From: Amoeboradix gromovi
Lineage: Eukaryota; Sanchytriomycota; Sanchytriomycetes; Sanchytriales; Sanchytriaceae
NCBI GenBank assembly: GCA_018985225.1
Contig: JADGIF010000328.1
Span: 1-10,876, forward strand
Direction: 5' to 3'
DNA length: 10,876 nucleotides
Shown: one piece after another, positions 1 to 5,182 of the stretch
How positions within the stretch are numbered: the stretch's first letter is position 1
How the letters are laid out: every line of letters begins with the position of its first letter
Program-made: the position numbers and the translations under genes
The notes under the pieces: generated by a model
The model's input: only the letters and a program-made list of their open reading frames with translations
What the model was told of the DNA's origin: nothing
Database searches by the model: none

Positions 1-36
1 ACGAGAGTTCGCCTATTGCCTAGGGTGAAGAAATAT

Positions 37-119
37 GGGACACTACTGTGAAAATTTCAACTGGGTAAATCTCGTCACCCGTTTTTTACCCCCAGTTTAC
101 TTTTTACAGAGTGTGTCCC
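37..119. repeat. Imperfect inverted repeat (hairpin) in the uS14m leader
   Basis: The left arm (37-69) begins GGGACAC and ends AACTGGGTAAA. The right arm (85-119), read on the other strand, begins GGGACAC and ends AAACTGGGGGTAAA, so the arms are about 33-35 nt and match at both ends with a weaker middle. The loop is about 15 nt (70-84). The repeat ends 12 bases before the uS14m start codon. No clear target-site duplication flanks it. It could be a MITE-like remnant, a transcribed hairpin or a dyad regulatory site; which of these cannot be told from one copy. Confidence 0.6.
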
Positions 120-131
120 AAGTAATCAAAA

Positions 132-431
132 ATGCCAATTAGTAAAATGATTAAGGATCAATTCTACAGAAAGCAAGTAAGCACGACTGAGCATATGAGA
201 AACGCTTTAAAATATATAACAAGAACTGAGGAAGCAACGCAAAGGCAGAGAATTTTAGCGCAGTATGCTTTGACTGAAAGCGATATTTCGACAAGGCCGC
301 ATGCCATTAGGAACAGATGTATCTACACAGGAAGAAGCAGGTTTGTATTCAAAGATTTGAAAATGTGTCGACAACAATTGAAAGAAAGAGTGAAAGACGG
401 AAAACTTGATGTGCAGTTAAGTAAATGGTAA
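132..431 (+). CDS. MRP2: Mitochondrial small-subunit ribosomal protein uS14m
   Basis: A 99-residue protein of the uS14 family, a component of the mitochondrial ribosome small-subunit head near the decoding region. The family core is visible: the N-terminal KDQFYRKQ helix, the RNRC motif at about 60-63, TGRSRFVFKDLKMCRQQL at about 66-83, and the terminal SKW that matches the usual final W. No zinc CxxC pairs are present, as in mitochondrial forms of this family. The ATG at 132 gives a normal compact length without an obvious cleavable presequence. It is convergent with the OST5-like gene, leaving 24 bp between stop codons. The leader carries a large inverted repeat and an upstream ATG at 35 whose frame runs past the uS14m start. 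The gene symbol follows the yeast name. Confidence 0.87.
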   Translation: MPISKMIKDQFYRKQVSTTEHMRNALKYITRTEEATQRQRILAQYALTESDISTRPHAIRNRCIYTGRSRFVFKDLKMCRQQLKERVKDGKLDVQLSKW

Positions 432-436
432 TTTTC

Positions 437-442
437 TTTATT
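437..442 (-). terminator. AATAAA polyadenylation signal of the OST5-like gene
   Basis: TTTATT on the plus strand reads AATAAA on the minus strand, 13 bases past the stop codon of the OST5-like gene. It lies inside the 24-bp convergent gap with uS14m. Confidence 0.45.
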
Positions 443-455
443 CGGAGTAAGCCAC

Positions 456-674
456 TCAAAAGTGAACACCGGATGCTACCAATGCACTCATCAATCCCAA
501 GGCCCAGCTAAATGACCCCAAAGTAGCAACAATCAGCTCGGATACCAGGGATCTCTCTTTTTTTCCCAACAAGTACAAAAAATATGAAGTAAATGTAGTT
601 CCTACCAGACAGGTACTTAGAGCTAACTGTGATGGTGCCGCAATTGATGGTAGTACACCTTGAAAGACTTGCAT
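456..674 (-). CDS. OST5: OST5/TMEM258-family oligosaccharyltransferase subunit
   Basis: A 72-residue membrane protein with two hydrophobic segments (about 16-36 and 46-68) joined by a polar KKERSLVSE loop, ending in GVHF. This matches the Ost5/TMEM258 pattern: a tiny two-pass subunit of about 80 residues, with an aromatic GxxFTxxF in the first helix, a charged loop followed by EL(I/L), a second helix rich in small residues and a terminal G-[IV]-[YH]-[VF]. The family sits in the ER membrane in the oligosaccharyltransferase complex that N-glycosylates proteins. The ATG at 674 is the only start giving this length. Its upstream neighbour on the same strand ends 37 bp away. The identification rests on topology and short motifs, so another small two-helix protein is possible. 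Confidence 0.7.
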   Translation of the reverse strand: MQVFQGVLPSIAAPSQLALSTCLVGTTFTSYFLYLLGKKERSLVSELIVATLGSFSWALGLMSALVASGVHF

Positions 675-691
675 GTTCCAGTTTGAAAAAG

Positions 692-697
692 TTTATT
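692..697 (-). terminator. AATAAA polyadenylation signal after the acidic small gene
   Basis: TTTATT on the plus strand is AATAAA on the minus strand, 14 bases beyond the stop of the 79-residue gene and before the OST5-like start. It supports separate transcripts for these two genes. Confidence 0.4.
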
Positions 698-711
698 AAA
701 ATTAATGTGAG

Positions 712-951
712 TTACAGATTTTCAGTCATAGAAAGCAATTTCAGATTTAAGTATTTCGGCGGAGATCCAAGATCTTCTTCATGTGCTCCTTCGCGAATTG
801 ATTCCTCAACTTCTACAGATTCTTCGAGAGTATTTATTCTACATTGATGTTCGTCACCTTTATTATTTATGTATGTAGGTAGGCAAAGATCGCATTCATC
901 CTCTTTTTCGTCGTATTGAAAGTAAATTCTTATTTTTTTAGAAAGCTCCAT
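712..951 (-). CDS. Small acidic protein, unrecognised
   Basis: A 79-residue protein starting at the ATG at 951 (MELSKKIRIYFQYDEKEDEC). I do not recognise the family. It opens with a basic/hydrophobic strand-like stretch (KKIRIYFQY), then becomes strongly acidic, with three cysteines (ECDLC at about 20-23 and a later HQC) that could hold a metal but do not make a full four-ligand site. The tail (about 62-79) is less charged and may form a helix. Codon use is rich in GAA, GAT and AAA and looks coding, and an AATAAA follows the stop. The start codon lies only 23 bp from that of the divergent Rtt109-like gene, so both share a minimal promoter or overlap in their leaders. Confidence 0.5.
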   Translation of the reverse strand: MELSKKIRIYFQYDEKEDECDLCLPTYINNKGDEHQCRINTLEESVEVEESIREGAHEEDLGSPPKYLNLKLLSMTENL

Positions 952-974
952 TTTAAATTTTGTGTTACAGGAGC
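952..974. promoter_or_regulatory. 23-bp head-to-head gap between two start codons
   Basis: Start codons at 951 (minus) and 975 (plus) are separated by 23 bp of AT-rich sequence (TTTTAAATTTTGTGTTACAG plus 3 bases). This is too short for two ordinary core promoters plus leaders, so the promoters must lie inside the neighbouring coding regions, or the Rtt109-like gene has an upstream exon. The TTACAG at 965-970 could be a splice acceptor. Confidence 0.35.
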
Positions 975-1715
975 ATGAAAGTGATCGGTTCACAGGTTAC
1001 TAGGCTCAATTACATCACAAAGTTATTCTATTTAATTGAAGACAGCAATATTTGCTGCGGAGTTCTGCTACATGTCTACAATGATAAAATATTTATTGAC
1101 AAGGTGGATACATCAAGTTACTCAAAGAAATATTTTGTATCTTTTTTATTGACGCTGGCACTAGAAAGTGAAGCTTCTAATAGCAAAACTGTTTATCTTA
1201 CTAGCAAGCCAAGTGAATATCTATTTTGCGATTCAAATAGAATTCCAATGGAAGATCAGTCATTAATTAGATGGTGGTTAAATTTTTTTAGTAATTTAAA
1301 CGTACAAGGAGATTTTTACATTCCTAATGAGCAACCCACGCACTTCATGCTACCTCCGAATGTGAACTTCACAGTGTTTGATCGATATGACTTTAAAGCC
1401 GATGGAATAGATGATCCTAGTAAGCCTTGGGATGAAATGACTGAGTATATAGGATGTTTCTGCCTTAAAATATCTGATTTAGGCTCCAGCACAATTCTTT
1501 GTAAATCGTTGTCTTATTCGCAACTAAATATAACAATTAATGAAATTAGAAAATCCAATTTTCAATTTCCAATAAAAAATATCTCCAAAAACTTTCAGCA
1601 GAATCCAACCGGTAGATTTGAGGAATTTAAAGCATCTCGCGCCTCGAAAGCTGTGCAACCTAAAAGAAAAGCTGTAAATATCAACAATTTAATCAAGAAA
1701 AAGAAGAGAGTATGA
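975..1715 (+). CDS. RTT109: Rtt109-type histone H3 acetyltransferase, short form
   Basis: A 246-residue protein counted from the ATG at 975. The pattern follows fungal Rtt109, which acetylates H3K56 (and N-terminal H3 lysines) on newly made histones with Asf1 or Vps75. Visible matches in order: a strand region ending DKVDTSSY (about 42-49, where the family has an ADTNGY-like motif), SKPSEYLFCDS (about 78-87, family RPxxQYLFPxS), IRWW (98-101, family KWW), an IPNEQP block (about 116), VFDRYDF (about 134-140), IDDPSKPW (about 145-152, family FPDDPKxRF with catalytic-region Asp residues and the autoacetylated Lys), and a very basic tail NINNLIKKKKRV that resembles the yeast C-terminal end. It is far shorter than yeast Rtt109 (436 residues), lacking the first ~45 residues and the long internal loop. 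Its stop is 10 bp from that of the convergent gene. Confidence 0.68.
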   Translation: MKVIGSQVTRLNYITKLFYLIEDSNICCGVLLHVYNDKIFIDKVDTSSYSKKYFVSFLLTLALESEASNSKTVYLTSKPSEYLFCDSNRIPMEDQSLIRWWLNFFSNLNVQGDFYIPNEQPTHFMLPPNVNFTVFDRYDFKADGIDDPSKPWDEMTEYIGCFCLKISDLGSSTILCKSLSYSQLNITINEIRKSNFQFPIKNISKNFQQNPTGRFEEFKASRASKAVQPKRKAVNINNLIKKKKRV

Positions 1716-1725
1716 GGAGATCTAT

Positions 1726-3018
1726 TTATAAAATACATTTGAAGAATTTCAATAAATTAGCGGATTCTTTTACAATTTCGCCATTCTTTTCAAATATTAC
1801 GTCCAAAAACTCTAACAAGCCAGAAAAGTACAAAACATTGCTCAAGTTATTTTCATCAATCTTTTTTCCGAATGAAACCATACATACATCATACACTCGA
1901 TCCAGAAGTGAAAATTCAGGGTTTATTATTATGTAAAAATATTCATCGATTTCCTCGTTTAAGATAAGTTTCAAAGATTTCGCGATCTTATTGCCATTCT
2001 TGAGCAATGCTGAAATAAAAATTTTGTGTTTCTCCCTTTGAAAATGTAGAACGCTTGATTTAATGCATAAAACGCAGAGTCCTAGGTTCAAGTCCGAATT
2101 CAGATGCGAGTTTGTCACTGATATTTTTGAAAAGTTGTCAGAAGCACTGTAGCTTCCAGCTTGAAGTAGAAAAGTAAATTCCGTTCCGATAGCACTTAAA
2201 ACTATATCATTTGATTCGTTTTTCACCAGGTCGAACCGCTCTACTCTTGGAATGCTGTTTTGCGTGGCAACTATAAAATTTTCAGAGCGCAAATTATCTT
2301 CTTCTGAGCCTTTGTTTGCCACAAAATGCAAAACGTCTAACTCGGATGTCATTATTTTCTTGTTTTTAAATATTTCATCAAGGTTCACGCGTTGTTTAAC
2401 AAACACATCCTTTGTTGATATGAAGTTTACACCACAATTGTCTAATTGTGGATAGTATCGTGAAATATGGATTTCATTAAAGTTTCCAAAAATCCTGCAC
2501 AAGTCTATCAAGTCAGGATTCGTGATTTTGCAAAAGCCCATGTTGTTGTACTTAATATCATCCTCAATTTCGAAACATCTAGTTGAAATTCGGGAAAAAT
2601 ATATCTTGATCAACTCTATAGTATAACAAGGTAATTTTTCAAATTTTATTGAGTTGAAGTCCATGAATATTTTGTGAAATTCATCCAATTCACCATTTCG
2701 ACTCAAAAACAGATTGATATCTTTCTCACTGAATATATCTATTACATCTTCTCCATCAAATAAGTTGTTTATATAACAGGATTTAAGTGCTTCAATATTT
2801 AGATTTATCTCAACCTCATTTTCACGGCGATACAATTCATTCTTCTGCATTTCCAACTCCAATTTCTTTGAGCCGAATGCATCAAACTGTAGCTTCAAAT
2901 TGATTGCGCTACTAAGGAAATCTTTTTGGGCGCCTCTATCAAATAACAAATACAGATTGAAATCATCTAAAAGCTTTTGGGATTTCTTTCCGAGTTTTGC
3001 TGCCTTTTTCTTGCTCAT
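1726..3018 (-). CDS. Unrecognised 430-residue protein
   Basis: A long intact frame from the ATG at 3018. I do not recognise the family. The N-terminus is strongly basic (SKKKAAKLGKKSQK, about 2-15), and could be a nuclear localisation or RNA/DNA-contact segment. It is followed by a possible short coiled coil (about 43-75, rich in K/E/L: LELEMQKNELYRRENEVE). The rest is a mixed alpha/beta-looking sequence rich in I, N, F and D with no membrane segment, no signal peptide and no clear enzymatic motif. The last ~100 residues have alternating hydrophobic stretches (KIFISALL, YFYIIINPEF, VYDVCMVSF). The tyrosine phosphatase gene lies upstream on the same strand, 27 bp away; the Rtt109-like gene converges from the other side. 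Fast-evolving structural or complex-subunit proteins often look like this, but no function is claimed. Confidence 0.7.
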   Translation of the reverse strand: MSKKKAAKLGKKSQKLLDDFNLYLLFDRGAQKDFLSSAINLKLQFDAFGSKKLELEMQKNELYRRENEVEINLNIEALKSCYINNLFDGEDVIDIFSEKDINLFLSRNGELDEFHKIFMDFNSIKFEKLPCYTIELIKIYFSRISTRCFEIEDDIKYNNMGFCKITNPDLIDLCRIFGNFNEIHISRYYPQLDNCGVNFISTKDVFVKQRVNLDEIFKNKKIMTSELDVLHFVANKGSEEDNLRSENFIVATQNSIPRVERFDLVKNESNDIVLSAIGTEFTFLLQAGSYSASDNFSKISVTNSHLNSDLNLGLCVLCIKSSVLHFQREKHKIFISALLKNGNKIAKSLKLILNEEIDEYFYIIINPEFSLLDRVYDVCMVSFGKKIDENNLSNVLYFSGLLEFLDVIFEKNGEIVKESANLLKFFKCIL

Positions 3019-3045
3019 TAAAACTGGCCTAATTAAATCTATTAA

Positions 3046-3888
3046 TTATTTGAGTGATTTATTTGAACTAGAAAGTACCCTTTTTGATATACTGCCATAC
3101 AGCTTGAGGCAAAATTCTAATTGCTCTATTGTCTGTACAAAATACACACGCTGCTTTCTATAATCTGTAACTAACTTGTAAATCAGATCAGAATCCTCTG
3201 CCTGATCTTGCATGAAGTCTAAAGCAGACAGCATTGTAATGAAGACACCAGTGCGCCCACACCCTGCGCTGCAATGAACGCATATGTTTTTAAATATATG
3301 TCTTTCTTTTGTGAACTGATAAAAGAAAAAAAGAAAATCAAGAAGCGCTGTGGAATCGACAACACTTCTGTCAACCCACCCAAGAAAGTGGAAGTGATGC
3401 ACCTTTTTTGTGATGTTGTTGCACTCTATCTCAAATTCTCGCATTATTACATTATTGCAATTATTGGGCAACTCTTCGAAGGTTTCCGTTTTAATTTCCG
3501 ACAGGTTCCTGATAATTAATCCTTCGAAATAGAGACACTCAGAGGCGCTGGGCCAATATGTATGGCAGTTTCCTCTATGAAAAGCAGCATCTGACTTGGA
3601 ACTCGCATCTTCTACCAGCATTACTATTACTTTTACATCATTAAAATGCACCATTTTCCAGAAATCCACAAAAGTCGTAGGTATTGGGCCCTGAGTAGCT
3701 ATGAAATCAATTTTACAGATTTCACTCTTTAAAAAACTAGCATTTACGTAACAGGGTTTGTCAACAATATTGAAGTCATATGGCTTAACATCTCCATACC
3801 TGTTTTTCTTCAGATTTTTATCTGCTATTTCACTGCTAGAGGTGAAGTCTGTAGCGATTAATTTGTTGAAAACGTTGAATGAATTCAT
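3046..3888 (-). CDS. Classical protein tyrosine phosphatase
   Basis: A 280-residue single-domain, cytosolic-type phosphatase that removes phosphate from phosphotyrosine. The standard motifs appear in order: KNRYGDVKPYD (28-38), YVNASF (47-52), ATQGP (64-68), FWKMV (76-80), the acid loop as WVD (171-173) instead of WPD, the P-loop VHCSAGCGRTG (204-214) with nucleophile Cys206 and Arg212, and the Q-loop QTIEQLEF (252-259). All catalytic residues (Cys, Arg, the Asp of the acid loop, Gln) are present, so it should be active. The length equals a bare catalytic domain, like small yeast Ptp enzymes, with no SH2 or membrane part. The WPD proline is replaced by valine. It cannot be assigned to Ptp1 or Pyp subtypes from sequence alone. 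Confidence 0.93.
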   Translation of the reverse strand: MNSFNVFNKLIATDFTSSSEIADKNLKKNRYGDVKPYDFNIVDKPCYVNASFLKSEICKIDFIATQGPIPTTFVDFWKMVHFNDVKVIVMLVEDASSKSDAAFHRGNCHTYWPSASECLYFEGLIIRNLSEIKTETFEELPNNCNNVIMREFEIECNNITKKVHHFHFLGWVDRSVVDSTALLDFLFFFYQFTKERHIFKNICVHCSAGCGRTGVFITMLSALDFMQDQAEDSDLIYKLVTDYRKQRVYFVQTIEQLEFCLKLYGSISKRVLSSSNKSLK

Positions 3889-3993
3889 GAGAATTATTTA
3901 GCGGAGAAAACTTGAAATAAACGAGACCCATTCTGACAAAGCGTCCTAATTTTTAAGTAGGAGTAACATCTAGAAACCACACTTGACATCTTC
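3889..3993. promoter_or_regulatory. Divergent promoter between phosphatase and small Cys-rich gene
   Basis: A 105-bp AT-rich spacer between start codons on opposite strands (3888 minus, 3994 plus). I see no TATA box or clear operator; it is inferred to hold both promoters by position only. Confidence 0.35.
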
Positions 3994-4252
3994 ATGTCGT
4001 CAGATAAGAAAGTTAATCAGGAACAACAGGCGATGTGCTGTGACTGTGAATATGACAGACGAAACAAGACATCCAAATGCTGCCTTGTTTTTGAGCAAGA
4101 CGATATTAAAACATTAAGCGAGAATATGAAATGGCTATCGGTTGATATACTGCAGTATATGCTAGGTGCTAACCAGCCAAGCTGTTTTGAAAGATGTGTT
4201 GCCATTGCATTTTCATGTTGAGAAAAGGCTTAAAGGCATATTATGGGACTGA
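3994..4252 (+). CDS. Small Cys-rich protein, probably with a 22-nt intron; unrecognised
   Basis: Exon 1 runs 3994-4154. Splicing out 4155-4176 and joining to 4177-4252 gives a 78-residue protein with a paired-Cys N-terminal half (CCDC at about 15-18, CC at 29-30), then an amphipathic stretch ([13 protein letters not shown]) that continues smoothly into [20 protein letters not shown] and ends ILWD. Without splicing the frame ends at 4221 with a Cys-rich tail that looks less natural. The spliced frame is rich in G-first codons, as expected for coding DNA. The family is not recognised; the four or five cysteines could bind a metal. It ends 62 bp before the preferred uS12m start and overlaps the longer in-frame uS12m ATG at 4243, which argues against that longer start. 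Confidence 0.45.
4155..4176 (+). other. Candidate 22-nt intron
   Basis: Starts GTATATG and ends GTGCTAACCAG, so it has a donor resembling fungal sites and a CTAAC branch-like motif fused to the acceptor, similar in layout to the two 20-nt introns in SPT16 and SNF5. Removing it joins CA to C (His54). There is no homologue to prove the join. Confidence 0.42.
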
Positions 4253-4314
4253 TACGTGTTTACAGGAGGTGCTCCAACTTGCAGTTGGGGACATTTTCTG
4301 AAATTGGGTTCCAA

Positions 4315-4710
4315 ATGCTAGCTACTAGGTTTTTATCTGCTACATTAAATCAGTGTATACGAGGTATTAGGAAGCAAACTCAAAAGAAAGTGAACTCTCC
4401 TGCCCTGCAACAATGCCCTCAGAAGAAAGGTGTTATTACACAATTGTTAATTTTATCTCCAAAAAAACCAAATTCAGCAAACAGAAAGGTAGCGAGGGTT
4501 AGGCTGTCTACTGGTAAGCAAATTCTAGCATATATCAAAGGCGAAGGCCATTCTTTGCAAGAACATGCAGTTGTTCTTGTACAAGGAAAAGGACCAAAAG
4601 ACTTGCCAGGTGTAAACTATTCAATAATTCGTGGAACTTTAGATGCAGCAGGCGTTGAAAAAAGAATTACTTCGAGGTCAAAATACGGAACAAAGAAGCC
4701 TAAAGAATAA
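4315..4710 (+). CDS. MRPS12: Mitochondrial small-subunit ribosomal protein uS12m
   Basis: A 131-residue uS12 protein from the ATG at 4315; the protein controls decoding accuracy at the ribosomal A site. Diagnostic motifs: ATLNQ (9-13), QCPQKKGV (33-40), [15 protein letters not shown] (50-64, the decoding-loop signature), GEGHSLQEH (76-84), [13 protein letters not shown] (95-107) and a terminal [11 protein letters not shown] (120-130). The first ~20 residues ([20 protein letters not shown]) are basic and Ser/Thr-rich, without acids, as in a mitochondrial targeting sequence. An in-frame ATG at 4243 would add 24 residues, but it overlaps the likely end of the preceding gene and the extension does not look conserved, so 4315 is preferred. 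The stop codon overlaps an AATAAA. Confidence 0.93.
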   Translation: MLATRFLSATLNQCIRGIRKQTQKKVNSPALQQCPQKKGVITQLLILSPKKPNSANRKVARVRLSTGKQILAYIKGEGHSLQEHAVVLVQGKGPKDLPGVNYSIIRGTLDAAGVEKRITSRSKYGTKKPKE

Positions 4711-4711
4711 A
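4706..4711 (+). terminator. AATAAA overlapping the uS12m stop codon
   Basis: AATAAA shares its TAA with the stop of uS12m (4708-4710). This economy of signal use is also seen at the SPT16 stop. Confidence 0.4.
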
Positions 4712-5051
4712 TTTTCATATAAATTTAAAGCGTTATAGTTTAGCTTATGAACTCATAGCTTGTGAATCAATTCGCTGTTCTGCTCATCAAAGTCCTGGCT
4801 TACTAAGATATGAAGAATCTCCACAGGGAACTTACAAACCTTGTCGTCACGTATTGGATGAGAGTCTCGCATACAAGGTTGACCTTTTTGGGGACGAGCT
4901 GATTACCAAGGTGATAACGATAAATAAATCTCTTTTGTACCATCGGGTAGTTTCTTTAGAAGACTGTATACTGTATTTCTTAGTGATCTTTTGAGATGTA
5001 ATATACACTGGTCCAGATGACTCGAACAATTGTGATAAGTGTGGAAAATGA
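4711..5051 (+). CDS. Unresolved coding-like region, no start codon found
   Basis: The longest spacer in the window (472 bp to SPT16) is probably not empty. One plus-strand frame stays open from about 4706 to the TGA at 4992 with no ATG, and reads like protein (RYEESPQGTYKPCRHVLDES, then LAYKVDLFGDELITKVITIN); about a third of its codons begin with G. After the TGA the same frame resumes as DVIYTGPDDSNNCDKCGK to a second stop at 5049-5051, followed by AATAAA at 5085-5090. A 30-nt GT-AG segment (4966-4995) would bridge the two parts in frame. A start could come from the ATG at 4810 only if about 20 nt (4840-4859 is one option) were removed. It may be a small spliced gene, or a decayed one. No family recognised. 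Confidence 0.3.
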
Positions 5052-5182
5052 TATTCAATTTTAATTCAATTACAAAACTTTGCAAATAAAATCGATCGCG
5101 GTTGCAAGGTCACGTAATCACAACTAATGGTTTATTGAATCAAAACTAATTCCTGTTTTTTTCATAACAACAGGGTAAACCA
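5052..5182 (+). promoter_or_regulatory. SPT16 upstream region
   Basis: A 131-bp stretch before the SPT16 start. It contains ATCGATCGCG (5091-5100), a TCACGTAA box (5110-5117, similar to bZIP/bHLH half sites) and a run of T followed by CATAACAACAG (5163-5173), which could be a pyrimidine-rich leader or a 5' UTR splice acceptor. The assignment is by position and motif resemblance only. Confidence 0.25.

Noticed and set aside
1-51. Possible tail of an upstream plus-strand gene (frame 1, ending at TGA 49-51)
   Set aside because: Only 16 codons are visible and nothing identifies them; the stop lies within the inverted repeat.
629-847. Plus-strand 72-codon ORF
   Set aside because: It overlaps two better minus-strand genes and has a Ser/Asp composition typical of antisense to Glu-rich codons.
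2085-2105. T-loop-like GGTTCAAGTCC suggesting a tRNA
   Set aside because: The flanking bases do not form a T stem and the site is inside a long intact coding sequence with no other tRNA arms.
4243-4314. Longer uS12m start at ATG 4243
   Set aside because: The extension overlaps the likely end of the preceding gene, is not conserved-looking, and the shorter start gives a better mitochondrial presequence.
4847-5109. Minus-strand frame containing SLRNTVYSLLKKLPDGTKEI, which a 20-nt GT...TAATCAG segment would join to a short tail
   Set aside because: It reads well, but there is no usable ATG upstream, G-first codons are few, and the plus-strand frame over the same bases looks more coding and is followed by AATAAA. 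Stranded transcripts would settle it.
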